A stretch of DNA of 64,000 nt from Lysobacter sp. (GCA_013141175.1 JABFRN010000001.1:4091121-4155120); one strand, 5' to 3'; counted from the first letter of the stretch, positions 45,140 through 54,952 are shown. Notes: a model not told the origin generated them from the sequence alone. Translations and numbers: made by a program.

Positions 45140-46224
45140 CGGATCGATCCTTTGTCTTTTTCGCGCATGTCTTGCCCGCCTATGGTGTGTCCACGCAACC
45201 GGTCCAGCAGCGCCACCCAGAACGCTTCGGGCAACTCCGCGCGGATCGGCACGCTGTAGCAGCGCTCGGTCTGGAAAGTCGCGCACTTCACCGTGTCCTT
45301 CTCGGTCATCAACACCGGCAGATCGCTGCCGAAGCGCAGATCCTCGGCGCGATAGCGATGGTGGTCGGCGAATGCATGCGGCACCACCGCGATATCGAGA
45401 CCGCGCAGCATCGCGAAGAAGCGCTCGGGATCGCCGATCCCGGCCACCGCATGCACGCGCTGGCCCGCGAACGCCGACAGCGGCGCGCCGCGATGCCCGT
45501 GCAGCGGCACGGCGTCCTGCGCGCGCAGCCGCATCGGCCACTCGCCGAATCCGGTGTCGTCCGGCGCCTCGGGAGCATGCCTTTCATGAGCATGCCTCTC
45601 GGGAGCATGCGCGCCGCCCAGATTGACCACCCGGAAATCGCAGCGCTCGCCACGTTCCGGCGGCTCTCGCATCGGTCCCGCCGGCAGCGGCAGGCGATTG
45701 CCGTAGCGACGACGACCATCGATCACTTCGATCTCGACATCGCGCGCCAGCCGGTAATGCTGCAGGCCATCGTCGCAGACGAGGATGTCGCAGCCGGCGT
45801 CGATCAATGCGCGCGCCGCAGCGACCCGGTCGCGATCCACACGCACCGGCGCGCCGGTGCGGCGCGCGATCAGCACCGGTTCGTCGCCGCCCAGCGCGGT
45901 GTCGGTGTTGGCGTCGACCCAGCGCGCGGTGCCGGCCTGCCGGCGGCCGTAGCCGCGACTGGCGACGCCGGGCGCGAAGCCCTCCGCACGCAGGCGTTCG
46001 ACGATGGCGATGGTCAACGGTGTCTTGCCGCTGCCGCCGGCGATCAGATTCCCGACCACCAGCACCGGCCTACCCGGATGCACGCTGTGCAGCACGTGCT
46101 TGCGATACAGCGCTGCGCGTGCGGCAACCGCGCCGGCATAGACGCCCGCGAGCACGCGCGCATGCCTCGGCGGTGGGCTTCCGTCGAACCAGTACGTCGG
46201 CGGCTGCCGGCGTGCGTCGCTCAT
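45136..46224 (-). CDS. lpxK: Tetraacyldisaccharide 4'-kinase
   Basis: 362 residues, somewhat long for LpxK. It phosphorylates the lipid A precursor at the inner membrane. The P-loop is [14 protein letters not shown]; also [19 protein letters not shown] and the MTEKDTVK region. An insertion with repeated His-Ala-(Pro)-Glu-Arg (about residues 216-228) is encoded by a short DNA repeat around 45572-45612. ATG at 46224 follows the msbA end by 10 nt. Confidence 0.93.
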   Translation of the reverse strand: MSDARRQPPTYWFDGSPPPRHARVLAGVYAGAVAARAALYRKHVLHSVHPGRPVLVVGNLIAGGSGKTPLTIAIVERLRAEGFAPGVASRGYGRRQAGTARWVDANTDTALGGDEPVLIARRTGAPVRVDRDRVAAARALIDAGCDILVCDDGLQHYRLARDVEIEVIDGRRRYGNRLPLPAGPMREPPERGERCDFRVVNLGGAHAPERHAHERHAPEAPDDTGFGEWPMRLRAQDAVPLHGHRGAPLSAFAGQRVHAVAGIGDPERFFAMLRGLDIAVVPHAFADHHRYRAEDLRFGSDLPVLMTEKDTVKCATFQTERCYSVPIRAELPEAFWVALLDRLRGHTIGGQDMREKDKGSIR

Positions 46225-46234
46225 GCCCAGCGAC

Positions 46235-48007
46235 TCATGCCGACACGTCGGCGGTTTCGGACTCGCGGAACTGCATCCGGTGCAGGTGCGCGTAGAGTCC
46301 ATCGCGCGCGAGCAGTTCGGCATGCGTGCCCTGCTCCACCAGCCGGCCCTGATCGAGCACCAGGACCTGATCGGCATGCTCGATGGTCGACAGCCGATGC
46401 GCGATGACCAGCGTGGTGCGGTCCGGCATCAGCCGGTTCAGGGCATCCTGCACCAGCCGTTCGGATTCGGTGTCGAGCGCGGCGGTGGCTTCGTCGAGGA
46501 TCAGGATCGGCGCATCCTTCAGGATCGCGCGCGCGATCGCGAGGCGCTGGCGTTGGCCACCGGACAGGCGACCGCCCTTGCTGCCGATGCCGGTGCCGGC
46601 GCCGTCGGAGAGTTTGTCGACGAACTCGCTGGCGTTGGCGGCATCGAGCGCGGCACGCACCCGATCGTCGCCGGCATCGGCGAGTTCGCCGTAGGCCACG
46701 TTCGCGGCGACGCTGCCATCGAACAGCATCACCTGTTGCCCGACCAGCGCGATCTGCCGACGCAGATCGGACAGCCGGTACTCGGACAACGGGCGACCAT
46801 CGAGCAGGATCTCGCCGGACGCAGGCTCGTAGAACCGCGGAATCAGCTTGATCAGCGTCGATTTTCCGCTGCCGGAGCGGCCGACGATCGCCGTGACGGT
46901 GCCCGGTTTCGCGACGAAACGGATGTCGCGCAGCGCCGGCTCGTTCTGCCCGGGATAGCGCGCGTCGATGTCGCGGAATTCGAGTTCGCCGCGCGCGCGG
47001 TCGAGCGCCTGCATGCCGGTGTCCCGCTCCTCATCGGCGTCGAGCACGCCGAACAGGCGCTCGGCCGAGGCGATGCCCTTCTGCAGCATGTTCTGCACGT
47101 TGGTGAGCTGCTTCAACGCCGGAATCATCGCCATCATCGACATCATCAGGGTCACGAAACCGCCTGCGGTCAGCCTCCCGGCCGCCGCTTCGCGCCCTGC
47201 GAAAAACAGCAGCAGCGCCAGACCGATCGCGCCCATCAGCTGCACCACCGCCGAGGAAATGCTGCGCGTGGATTCGACTTTCATCGCCAGGCGCAGATTC
47301 TCGTCGGCCAGCGCGGCGTAGCGCGACAGCTCTGCGCCCTGCGCACCGTAGATCTTCACTTCCTGCTGGTTGTTCAGGGTCTGGTCCGCCGCTTGCAGCA
47401 GGCGTCCGCCGCTCTCCTGCACGCGGTGGCTGAAACGACGATAGCGTTTCGCGACCTTGTCCATCAGCAGCGCCAGCGGCGGCGCCATGATCAGGATGGC
47501 AATCGTCACCTGCCAACTGGTCCACAGCATCACCACCAGCGCACCGATGATCTGCAGCGACTGCTGCAGCATCACCTTCGCGGCGTCGACTGCGGCATTC
47601 GCGACCTGGTCGCTGTCGGAACCCAGCCGCATCAGCATTCCCGGCACCGGCTCGCTGTCGAAGCGCAGCCCTGGCAGACGCAGATACTTGCCGAGCACAA
47701 GTACCCGCAGGTCACGGGCAATGCTGCGCGCGGATTTGCCCATGCACACATCGGTGATGTAACCGGCGATGCCGCGCACCACGAACAGGCCAACAATGGT
47801 CAGCGGCAAAAGCATGCTGAGCTGGGCGTTCTTGCTGATGAAGGTCTCGTCGACCACCGGCTCCATCAGTTTCATGAACGCCGAACCCGCCGCCGCCTCG
47901 ACCAGCATGCCCGCAAGCGCGAACAGCAGCAGGCTGCGATACGGCCCAGCGAAACCCAGCAGCCGGCGATAGATCGGCCACGCCGGGGCGCGGTCGGTTT
48001 TGCTCAC
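46235..48007 (-). CDS. msbA: Lipid A flippase, ABC transporter MsbA
   Basis: 590 residues. Six membrane helices (about 15-310) then the ATPase domain with Walker [10 protein letters not shown], signature LSGGQRQR, Walker B ILILDEAT and the H-loop IAHRLST. It flips lipid A-core across the inner membrane. GTG at 48007 overlaps the exbD-like stop (GTGA). Followed by lpxK, as in E. coli. Confidence 0.95.
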   Translation of the reverse strand: MSKTDRAPAWPIYRRLLGFAGPYRSLLLFALAGMLVEAAAGSAFMKLMEPVVDETFISKNAQLSMLLPLTIVGLFVVRGIAGYITDVCMGKSARSIARDLRVLVLGKYLRLPGLRFDSEPVPGMLMRLGSDSDQVANAAVDAAKVMLQQSLQIIGALVVMLWTSWQVTIAILIMAPPLALLMDKVAKRYRRFSHRVQESGGRLLQAADQTLNNQQEVKIYGAQGAELSRYAALADENLRLAMKVESTRSISSAVVQLMGAIGLALLLFFAGREAAAGRLTAGGFVTLMMSMMAMIPALKQLTNVQNMLQKGIASAERLFGVLDADEERDTGMQALDRARGELEFRDIDARYPGQNEPALRDIRFVAKPGTVTAIVGRSGSGKSTLIKLIPRFYEPASGEILLDGRPLSEYRLSDLRRQIALVGQQVMLFDGSVAANVAYGELADAGDDRVRAALDAANASEFVDKLSDGAGTGIGSKGGRLSGGQRQRLAIARAILKDAPILILDEATAALDTESERLVQDALNRLMPDRTTLVIAHRLSTIEHADQVLVLDQGRLVEQGTHAELLARDGLYAHLHRMQFRESETADVSA

Positions 48008-48480
48008 TTGCGCGTCTCCGTCGCTGCTTTCAATGACGCGGCGGGCGCACGCTGCTCAGGGGCAGTCGCGATGCTGATCTGGCGAAATCCCAATTGCCCC
48101 AAGGCATCCAGCGCGGTCACCACCGACTGGTGCGGCGTACGCGCATCGGCGCGCAGCAGCACCGGGCGCTTGCGGCTTTCGTGGGTCGTACCTTCGCCCG
48201 CGACCTCGACGATCGTGCGTTTGAGCGATTCGACATCGGTACGCAGCGCTTCGCGGTCCTGCACGAAATAGCGGCCTTCCGCATTCACCAGCACGCTCAG
48301 CGCCTTCGATGAGGTCTCGCTGGGCTCGCCGTTCGCCTTCGGCAACTGCAGCTTGAGTACCGACCGCGCATCGAACGTGGTCGTGACCACGAAGAAGATG
48401 ATCAATACCAGGATCACATCGATCAGCGGCACGAGATTGATCTCGGGCTCGTCGTCGGCGCGGAAGTCGCGGATGCGCAT
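48004..48480 (-). CDS. exbD: ExbD/TolR-family biopolymer transport protein
   Basis: 158 residues. The short cytosolic start is followed by one membrane helix containing the conserved Asp (NLVPLIDVILVLIIFFVVTTTF) and a periplasmic domain. It works with the ExbB-like protein encoded at 48769-49449 to energise an envelope transport process with the proton motive force. Overlaps msbA. No tonB gene is nearby. Confidence 0.93.
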   Translation of the reverse strand: MRIRDFRADDEPEINLVPLIDVILVLIIFFVVTTTFDARSVLKLQLPKANGEPSETSSKALSVLVNAEGRYFVQDREALRTDVESLKRTIVEVAGEGTTHESRKRPVLLRADARTPHQSVVTALDALGQLGFRQISIATAPEQRAPAASLKAATETRK

Positions 48481-48524
48481 GGGGATTCAGGTCTCCGGAA
48501 ATTCGATCATTGCGCGTTCGCCGA

Positions 48525-48758
48525 TCATGCGACGAATGCGTGTCGTGCGGCGAACACCACGAACCAGGCGCACATGCCGAGCAACGACACGTAGAACACC
48601 ATCAGCAGCCAGAAACGGAGCGGCGCCCGGGAACGCTCGACGAATGCCCGCGTATCGGAGTGCGCGAGTTTGCCGGTGCGCAGACCGCGAACCACTGCCG
48701 GTACGATCGGATAGGCGATCAACAGCGACAACAGCAGTGCGATGATCAAACGGGTCAT
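48525..48758 (-). CDS. Small membrane protein between exbB and exbD
   Basis: 77 residues, two hydrophobic segments (IIALLLSLLIAYPIVPAVV and FWLLMVFYVSLLGMCAWFVVFA). It lies 10 nt after exbB and 44 nt before exbD, on the same strand. I do not recognise a family. Position suggests a component or assembly factor of the ExbBD-type motor or of the LPS cluster. Confidence 0.7.
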   Translation of the reverse strand: MTRLIIALLLSLLIAYPIVPAVVRGLRTGKLAHSDTRAFVERSRAPLRFWLLMVFYVSLLGMCAWFVVFAARHAFVA

Positions 48759-48768
48759 GGCCGGAGAC

Positions 48769-49449
48769 TCAATCCAGGTGCGCCGACGGTGTGATGCCGC
48801 GCGCGCCGGCCGCCGTCGGCGCAGGCACCGGGCGGGTATCGAGGGTGTCGAGCAACTGGATCGCCTCGTGTTCCATATCGACGATGTAACCAGCGATGCG
48901 CCCGCGGAAATAGCGGTGGAACATCAGCGCCGGAATCGCGACGATCATGCCGGTCGCGGTGCAGATCAGCGCCTTGCCGATGCCACCCGCAAGCTGGTTC
49001 ACATCGCCGAGGCCGCTGTCGAGGATGCCCAGGAACATCTGGATCATGCCGACCACGGTGCCGAACAGCCCGAGCAGCGGGCCGGCGGCGGCAATGGTGC
49101 CGAGACCGTTCAGGAAGCGCTCCATCCGGTGCACCAGATGCCGGCCCACGTCCTCGATGCGCTCGCGGATCTGGTCGCGCGGGCGGTGACGGACATCCAG
49201 CGCAGCGGCCAGCAGGGCGCCCAGCGGCGAGGTCCGGCGCAGCGAATCGATATGCGTGGGATCGAGGTTGCCGCGCGCTGCCCAGGCCCGGACTTCGGCC
49301 CCCAGCCCCGGCGGCAGCACGGTCTTGCGACGCAGGCTCCAGAACCGTTCGAGGATGATGCCCAGCGCCACCACCGTCAGCAGCAGCAGGGGAATCATCG
49401 GCCAACCGCCGGCTTTGACCAGTTCCAGCACGTCGCATCCTCCGGCCAT
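48769..49449 (-). CDS. exbB: MotA/TolQ/ExbB proton channel family protein
   Basis: 226 residues. Three membrane helices: MIPLLLLTVVALGIILERF at about 18-36, then GLGTIAAAGPLLGLFGTVVGMIQMFLG at about 112-140, and ALICTATGMIVAIPALMFHRYF at about 160-182. The pair formed with ExbD harvests the proton motive force. It lies 9 nt after comEC and starts the exbB-exbD-msbA-lpxK transcription unit. The symbol is by family; TolQ-like names would be equally fair. Confidence 0.92.
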   Translation of the reverse strand: MAGGCDVLELVKAGGWPMIPLLLLTVVALGIILERFWSLRRKTVLPPGLGAEVRAWAARGNLDPTHIDSLRRTSPLGALLAAALDVRHRPRDQIRERIEDVGRHLVHRMERFLNGLGTIAAAGPLLGLFGTVVGMIQMFLGILDSGLGDVNQLAGGIGKALICTATGMIVAIPALMFHRYFRGRIAGYIVDMEHEAIQLLDTLDTRPVPAPTAAGARGITPSAHLD

Positions 49450-49458
49450 CGGCCGTCT

Positions 49459-51816
49459 TCATTCAGAGGGATAGGATAACTGAGCGGCCCGCGCGTGCCT
49501 GCCGGCCGCATCCCACAACCGCCGATGCCGACGACGCTCGGTCTGCACGTCCACGCCACCCTGCCCGATCCGCAGCCGCACCGCGCCGGCGTCCGCCGTA
49601 AGCGGCGTTTTCGCCCCCTGATGCCGCCACAGATCCACCACCTGCGGCTTCGGATGCTTGAAGCGGTTGCCGTAACCGGCCGAAATCGGCGCCCAGCGCG
49701 CACCGGTCGCGGCGACGAACCCAGGATCCGAGGACCCGGTGCTGCCGTGATGCGCGACCAGCACGACATCCGCCCGCACCGAGGCCGGATCGCGCCGCAG
49801 CAGGTCGCGTTCGATCACGTGACCGATATCGCCGGTCAGCAGCGCGGCGCCGTGCACGGTCTCGATGCGCAGGATGCAGCTCGATTCGTTGCGCAGATAG
49901 GGAAAATGCGGCGGTGGGTGCAGGAAGCGGAAACGCACGCCATCCCAGTTCCAGGCATGGCCGGCGCGACACCGTCGCAGCCCGGCGATCTTCGCATCGA
50001 GCCCGCTGTCCTCTGGTGCGTACCGTGCATGGATCGCGAACACATCGGCAACCGACGCATAGCCGCCCGCATGGTCGTTGTCGGCATGGCTGAGCACGGC
50101 CGTATCGAGCGCACGCACACCCAGCGCATGCAGCGCGGGCACGACCGCGCGCTCGCCGGCATCGAAGCCGTCAGGAATGGCAGGCCCCATGTCGTACAAC
50201 AGGGTGTGCCTTGCGGTGCGCACCACCACGGACAAGCCCTGCCCGACATCCAGCACGATCAACTCCACTTCGCCGTGGTCCGGCGCCTGACGATCCGGCC
50301 ACAGCAGCGGCAGCCACAGCAGCAGCGCCAGGGGCTTGCCCGGCACGCCGTGCGGCAACAGGCACCAGAACGCGACCAACAGCGCCAACGGCAGCGCGTA
50401 CCAACGCGGCTCCGGCAACCACCACAGCGCAAGCGGACTGTCGCCCAGCGTCGAAAACAGGGACCAGCTCGGATCGAACGCCATCGCCGCCAACCGCCAC
50501 ACCGGGCCGCCCCACCCCGCCTGCAGCGATTCGAGCCCCGTGCCGATCAACGACAACGGTACGACGATCAGGCTCCACCACGGGATCGCCAGCAGATTCG
50601 CGAGCGGCCCCGCCAACGACGCCTGCCCGAACAGCACCACCGTCAACGGCAGCAGCCCGACCGTCGCCACCCCCTGCGCCGCCAAGAATCCGCGCAGCGG
50701 ATGCTGCTCGCCCTGCGGCAGACACCACAACAACCACGCCACGCCGCCGAAGCTCAGCCAGAACCCCGCGGACAGCACCGACAGCGGATCGAACAGCAGG
50801 ATCGCGATCATCGCCAGCGACATCGCATCGGCCGGCCGCCAACCGCGCCGCGAGCATCTCGCCAATGCGACCACGGCGATCATCAGCACGGTGCGAACCG
50901 TGGGCAGCGCGAACCCGGCCAAGGCTGCGTACAGCGTCGCACCGGACAACGCCGCCAGCACCGCCACCTGCGAACGGGGCATCCGGCGGCCCAGCGTCGG
51001 CCAACACCACCACACTGCACGCATCGACAGCGCAAAGAATCCCGCGACCAGACCCACGTGGAACCCTGAAATGGCGATGAGATGGGTGAGCCCGCTCGCG
51101 CGCAGCCTTTCCCAATCGGCATCGTCTAGCGCACGCGTGTCGCCCAATGCGAGCGCGCGGATGAAGCGCGACGACGTCTGCGGCACCGCGATCGCGATCC
51201 GCGCCGACATAGACTCGCGCCAGGCATCAATGCCCTGCGGGCCTGCCAAGCGCTGCGCGAACTCGGGCGCGCGCACGTACCCGGTCGCGACAATGCGCTC
51301 GATCAGCGCATGCTTCTCGCCATCGATCCCGCCCGGATTGCGCAGCGCGCGCGGCGCGCGCAGTTTCACCGACAAGGTCCAGCGGCTGCCTGCGGCGACA
51401 CGCAGACGCGGCGCATCGACAGGCGGCGTTTCGGCGCCGAACTCGTCGTACCACGTCAAACGAACCCGTCTGCCGCGAAGCGCTTCGGGCTGCGCTTCGC
51501 TGTCATCGACCATGAAGACGAACCGCGTCCGCCGCACTTCATGATGCGGCAGCGCGATGACCGTACCGGTCAATTCGAATTGGCGATGCTCCATGGTCAA
51601 AGGCAGCTGACGCTGCATCGCCAGCGAAGCATGCACACCCGCCAGCAGAAAACCCAATGCGAAAATCGCGGCATGCCGCCAGGCGCCTCGCATCCATATC
51701 GCGGTCGTTGCAGTCGCAACCGCGCACACCAGCAGCCCACCACCCGGTGGCGATGGCAGCCAGAGACAGGCCATCACGCCCATCAACAATGCGAGCGAAA
51801 ACCGGATATCCAGCAT
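49459..51816 (-). CDS. comEC: DNA uptake channel ComEC/Rec2
   Basis: 785 residues. N-terminal membrane and OB-like region (about 1-190), the Competence domain with many membrane helices (about 200-490, LIAISGFHVGLVAGF), and a C-terminal metallo-beta-lactamase domain (about 520-760, VLDVGQGLSVVV, SHADNDHAGGY, VAHHGSTGS). It carries single-stranded DNA across the inner membrane during natural transformation. The start lies only 8 nt after the stop of the integron integrase gene on the same strand. Confidence 0.95.
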   Translation of the reverse strand: MLDIRFSLALLMGVMACLWLPSPPGGGLLVCAVATATTAIWMRGAWRHAAIFALGFLLAGVHASLAMQRQLPLTMEHRQFELTGTVIALPHHEVRRTRFVFMVDDSEAQPEALRGRRVRLTWYDEFGAETPPVDAPRLRVAAGSRWTLSVKLRAPRALRNPGGIDGEKHALIERIVATGYVRAPEFAQRLAGPQGIDAWRESMSARIAIAVPQTSSRFIRALALGDTRALDDADWERLRASGLTHLIAISGFHVGLVAGFFALSMRAVWWCWPTLGRRMPRSQVAVLAALSGATLYAALAGFALPTVRTVLMIAVVALARCSRRGWRPADAMSLAMIAILLFDPLSVLSAGFWLSFGGVAWLLWCLPQGEQHPLRGFLAAQGVATVGLLPLTVVLFGQASLAGPLANLLAIPWWSLIVVPLSLIGTGLESLQAGWGGPVWRLAAMAFDPSWSLFSTLGDSPLALWWLPEPRWYALPLALLVAFWCLLPHGVPGKPLALLLWLPLLWPDRQAPDHGEVELIVLDVGQGLSVVVRTARHTLLYDMGPAIPDGFDAGERAVVPALHALGVRALDTAVLSHADNDHAGGYASVADVFAIHARYAPEDSGLDAKIAGLRRCRAGHAWNWDGVRFRFLHPPPHFPYLRNESSCILRIETVHGAALLTGDIGHVIERDLLRRDPASVRADVVLVAHHGSTGSSDPGFVAATGARWAPISAGYGNRFKHPKPQVVDLWRHQGAKTPLTADAGAVRLRIGQGGVDVQTERRRHRRLWDAAGRHARAAQLSYPSE

Positions 51817-51824
51817 GACACCGC

Positions 51825-52838
51825 TCAGCGATCGAGCGGGCTGAGCACGCCGCCCGCACCGCGATTCAGGACGTGGGTATAGATCTGCGTCGTCGCGACA
51901 TCCTTGTGCCCCAGCAACGCCTGGATCGTGCGCAGGTCCGCGCCGAATTCCAGCAGATGCGTCGCGAAACTATGGCGCAGCACATGCGGCGTCACCGGCT
52001 TGTCGATGCCGGCACGCTTCCGCGCCGCCTTGATCGCACGCTGCAGGATCGCCTCATCGACATGATGTCTGCGAGTCACACCGCTGCGCGGATCCACCGA
52101 CAGCGAACGCGCCGGAAACACGTACTGCCAAGCGAACTCGCGCTCCGCGTTCGGATACTTCCGCGACAGCGCACCGGGCAGCCAGACCACACCATGCCCT
52201 TCGGCCAGATCCTGCGCATGCAGGATGCGCACACGCTCGACCGCCGTCTTCAACCGATCGCGCACGCCATCGGGCAGCGGCACCTGACGATCCTTCGCGC
52301 CTTTGCCGTCGCGGATAGTGATCTGCCGACGTTCGAAATCGACATCCTTCACTCGAAGACGCATGCATTCCATCAATCGCATACCGCTGCCATACAGCAA
52401 TGCCGCCATCAACCAGACCTCGCCATCGATCATCGTCAACAGACGCTCGACCTCGGCGCGCGACAACACCACCGGCAACCGCTGCGGGCGTTTCGCACGG
52501 GTGACATTCTCCATCCACGGCAGATCCATGCCGAGGACTTCGCGATAAAGAAAAATCAGCGCCGACAGCGCCTGATTCTGCGTGCTGGCCGCCACACTCC
52601 CGCGGACCGCCAGATCGGTCAAAAACTTCTCGACCTCATGCGCGCCCAACTCGCGCGGATGCCGCTTGCCGTTGGCCAGTACGAAACGCCGGATCCAGCC
52701 CGCATATGCCCGCTCTGTCCGCACGCTGTAGTTGAGGCGCCGACAACGCGCCCTCACCATGTCCAGTAACCGGGGCGACGATGCGGCCTTGCCGTCATCC
52801 GCACTTGTTAGCACCCCGTCTTTTTGGCGGTACGACAT
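51825..52838 (-). CDS. intI: Integron integrase IntI
   Basis: 337 residues. Tyrosine recombinase with the complete catalytic set: Arg154 ([12 protein letters not shown]), Lys near 179-182, His285 and Arg288 ([12 protein letters not shown]), His311 (LLGHKD) and Tyr320 (TTQIYTH). The integron-specific extra helix is present at about 232-262 ([11 protein letters not shown]…[11 protein letters not shown]). ATG at 52838 has GGGAGA 6 nt upstream; the 41 residues of a longer frame are not needed. It is divergent from the cassette array and in line with comEC. Confidence 0.96.
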   Translation of the reverse strand: MSYRQKDGVLTSADDGKAASSPRLLDMVRARCRRLNYSVRTERAYAGWIRRFVLANGKRHPRELGAHEVEKFLTDLAVRGSVAASTQNQALSALIFLYREVLGMDLPWMENVTRAKRPQRLPVVLSRAEVERLLTMIDGEVWLMAALLYGSGMRLMECMRLRVKDVDFERRQITIRDGKGAKDRQVPLPDGVRDRLKTAVERVRILHAQDLAEGHGVVWLPGALSRKYPNAEREFAWQYVFPARSLSVDPRSGVTRRHHVDEAILQRAIKAARKRAGIDKPVTPHVLRHSFATHLLEFGADLRTIQALLGHKDVATTQIYTHVLNRGAGGVLSPLDR

Positions 52839-52934
52839 ACCGCTCTCCCGATGAAATAGTAGGGGAGTACGATATGGATGTTGGCCACTCTGGGAAATCA
52901 GGCAACCACCTGTTCCTTTGTAGGATTTTTCTGA

Positions 52935-52967
52935 TTGACACCCTGTACAAGCCCGGATCAATATTAT
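52935..52967 (+). promoter_or_regulatory. Candidate cassette promoter (Pc)
   Basis: TTGACA (52935-52940) is followed by an AT-rich TCAATATTATTT stretch. A -10 could be TCAATA (17-bp spacing) or TATTAT (52962-52967, 21-bp spacing). It points into the cassettes from the intI-attI interval, the classical place for Pc in some chromosomal integrons. The -35 is perfect but the -10 is ambiguous. Confidence 0.45.
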
Positions 52968-53004
52968 TTACCGCCCCGCATATGGGGTCGACTAAGCGTT
53001 AGGT
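52945..53004 (+). other. attI recombination site (approximate)
   Basis: The crossover core G-TTAGGT at 52998-53004 (GCGTTAGGT) precedes the first cassette and lies about 160 bp from the intI start. It has the GTTRRRY core but no attC-like palindrome upstream, as expected for attI. The outer limit is a guess. Confidence 0.6.
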
Positions 53005-53020
53005 GCCATGGAGAGTACAC

Positions 53021-53653
53021 GTGATACCACAAAGTCTTACTGAAGCTCTATTTAAGCGTGCCATGAAAGAGATAAAGAAGAACGGTGTTCCCCGTGAGCG
53101 CAAGTCCGTGCACTACGACCTCGTGGTTGATGGGTTCAAGTATCCGCCGAAGTACGTGATCTCTATTGCAACCAGGCTAAAAACTGGAGTTGAGCACCCA
53201 CCCATCGCGTTCAATGCGGTGGAGGCAAAGAACTACTTCCTATCTCGCGGCTACAAGATCTATGACAGACGGACCGGAAAGAATAGGACGATCTTGCCAG
53301 AAAGCGATCAGTCCGTCTTTGCTGAAGGCATCGTTCGATTCAAGCAGCATCGCTACCTAGAACGTGACAGCTCCATATCCCGTTTAGCCAAAGCAAAACG
53401 CCAAGAATCAACTGGGTGCCTCGCATGTGAAGTATGTGAAATCGACTTCGGCGATTTCTACGGGCAGCGAGGTGATGGATTTATTGAAGCTCACCACAAA
53501 ACGCCTGTGTCAAAGCTTGATGGGAAGAGCAAAACCAGGATTGAGGACCTCGTGCTGGTATGTTCCAACTGCCACAGGATGCTGCACCGCGGCAATGACC
53601 TTCTGTCAGTACAACAGCTGAAAAAACTGATCCGCTTAAAGGCTGGCACCTAA
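53021..53653 (+). CDS. Cassette 1: HNH endonuclease, McrA-like
   Basis: 210 residues. A basic N-terminal domain (about 1-90, HYDLVVDGFKYPPKYVISIA, seen in ScoMcrA-like proteins) precedes a C-terminal HNH nuclease with CxxC-type zinc residues (CLACEVC, CSNCHRMLH) and the HNH core EAHHKTP…LVCSNCH. Such proteins restrict modified foreign DNA. GTG at 53021 has GGAGAG 5 nt upstream; an in-frame GTG at 53003 is also possible. It is the first cassette, so nearest to Pc. Confidence 0.82.
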   Translation: MIPQSLTEALFKRAMKEIKKNGVPRERKSVHYDLVVDGFKYPPKYVISIATRLKTGVEHPPIAFNAVEAKNYFLSRGYKIYDRRTGKNRTILPESDQSVFAEGIVRFKQHRYLERDSSISRLAKAKRQESTGCLACEVCEIDFGDFYGQRGDGFIEAHHKTPVSKLDGKSKTRIEDLVLVCSNCHRMLHRGNDLLSVQQLKKLIRLKAGT

Positions 53654-53759
53654 CAATTCGTTCAAGCCGACCCCGCATCGTGGCGTCGGCCACGTGCCTA
53701 CGCTACGCTAGCACGCGTCCGCCACCCCGCTGCGGGGCGGCTTAACTCAGGCGTTAGAC
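53648..53759 (+). repeat. attC1
   Basis: From core ACCTAAC (53648-53654) to core GTTAGAC (53753-53759), 112 bp, folding as an imperfect palindrome with the middle GGCCACGTG/CACGCGTCC arms. It ends cassette 1; the stop codon of the HNH gene lies inside it. Confidence 0.95.
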
Positions 53760-53764
53760 CTTGC

Positions 53765-54211
53765 ATGAGACGTTACCACGTGTCTATTAAGATCAAGCTT
53801 TTTCTGGCAGCGGTCATTGCTGTATTTGCCAACGGCTGCACCACATTTCAGGGCGCGGCCAGTCCACCATATTCAGTCGTTTCGGGTGAGTGGGTATTCT
53901 CCGATGCAAATGAGTGCTCCATCAATCCAAGAACATTCTCCTTCCATAAGAGCGGGAGGATCCTGAGGGCAACACACCAGAAGGTCTCAGAGGCAGGTAC
54001 CGGAGACTTACGCAAGGTGTTCGACTACGACGTCCTAGCCTCATCGCCTCAGGAACTACATGTCAGTCTTCATGGAGAGACGCGGCTAGATAGCGCTGGC
54101 AACCGTGTCACTTGGCACCTTGTAATCTTTGACAAAGATACTCTGCGTTGGAGACGAAACGACTGGAAAGCCAACGAGTTCACGTCTGAGCTTGTGCGCT
54201 GCAAGGTCTAA
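53765..54211 (+). CDS. Cassette 2: hypothetical lipoprotein
   Basis: 148 residues. The lipoprotein signal peptide ends in ANGC (Cys about 25). The mature domain is mostly beta (GEWVFSDANEC…LRWRRNDWKANEF) with no family I recognise. Small exported lipoproteins are frequent integron cassette products. The stop TAA lies in the attC2 core. Confidence 0.75.
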   Translation: MRRYHVSIKIKLFLAAVIAVFANGCTTFQGAASPPYSVVSGEWVFSDANECSINPRTFSFHKSGRILRATHQKVSEAGTGDLRKVFDYDVLASSPQELHVSLHGETRLDSAGNRVTWHLVIFDKDTLRWRRNDWKANEFTSELVRCKV

Positions 54212-54317
54212 CAATTCGTTCAAGCCGACCCCGCATCGTGGCGTCGGCCACGTGCCTACGCTACGCTAGCACGCGTCCGCCACCCCGCTGCGGGGCGGCT
54301 TAACTCAGGCGTTAGGC
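54206..54317 (+). repeat. attC2
   Basis: Core GTCTAAC (54206-54212) to core GTTAGGC (54311-54317), 112 bp; nearly identical to attC1. Confidence 0.95.
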
Positions 54318-54321
54318 CTCA

Positions 54322-54840
54322 ATGCGAGTAATAGTCGGGCTGAAACGAGGTGAAGAATGCTTTCGCCTTCTATGGGCTTCTGAGAGTCGGAGCGGCATCT
54401 ACTTGGGCTACTTCAATGGAGTAGTCGACGCTCACTCCTCCTACCATCAAGACGGGACTCGGCACTACCGAACTGCCAAGTCGCATCATCAGAGATGGAA
54501 GGACGTGCCTCTGAGCTCCCACAACGGCGTTAAGCAATTGCTCCACAGCGGAATTTCAACCAATGCTCCGCATGATCGCTGGCCGTCAGCCTCGTCAGAA
54601 CGTGATGAGATAGTAATCTTTAACGACAGCCAGCTCGCTGGTTACGATACGTTTGCTGTAGACGCTTGGTTGGCTGATGCTGCCAATGAAAGCATGTTAA
54701 AGCGCCGCGCAGAGAGCTGCCACCTCAATTTAGGCTTTAAACACATTTCACTTTCAACCTGGCAGCTCTCTTGTTTTCCAAACTTGCTTTTCGCGCTTTC
54801 TTTCTGGGCAGCAAATACGCATACATGTGTTGAGGCCTAA
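54322..54840 (+). CDS. Cassette 3: hypothetical protein
   Basis: 172 residues, starting ATG 54322, 4 nt after the attC2 core. It has no signal peptide or membrane segment apart from a mildly hydrophobic C-terminal stretch (CFPNLLFALSFWA). No known family seen. The base composition is typical of coding DNA of an AT-richer host than the flanking chromosome. Confidence 0.65.
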   Translation: MRVIVGLKRGEECFRLLWASESRSGIYLGYFNGVVDAHSSYHQDGTRHYRTAKSHHQRWKDVPLSSHNGVKQLLHSGISTNAPHDRWPSASSERDEIVIFNDSQLAGYDTFAVDAWLADAANESMLKRRAESCHLNLGFKHISLSTWQLSCFPNLLFALSFWAANTHTCVEA

Positions 54841-54946
54841 CAATTCGTTCAAGCCGACCCCGCATCGTGGCGTCGGCCACGTGCCTGCGCTACGCTAGCA
54901 CGCGTCCGCCGCCCCGCTGCGGGGCGGCTTAACTCAGGCGTTAGGC
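54835..54946 (+). repeat. attC3
   Basis: Core GCCTAAC (54835-54841) to core GTTAGGC (54940-54946); 112 bp, same subtype as attC1 and attC2 with one or two changes. Confidence 0.95.
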
Positions 54947-54952
54947 GTCAGA

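Noticed and set aside
42063..45626. A 1187-codon plus-strand frame
   Set aside because: Antisense to the thioredoxin-NHL gene, the phosphatase, kdsB and part of lpxK, all with firm motifs.
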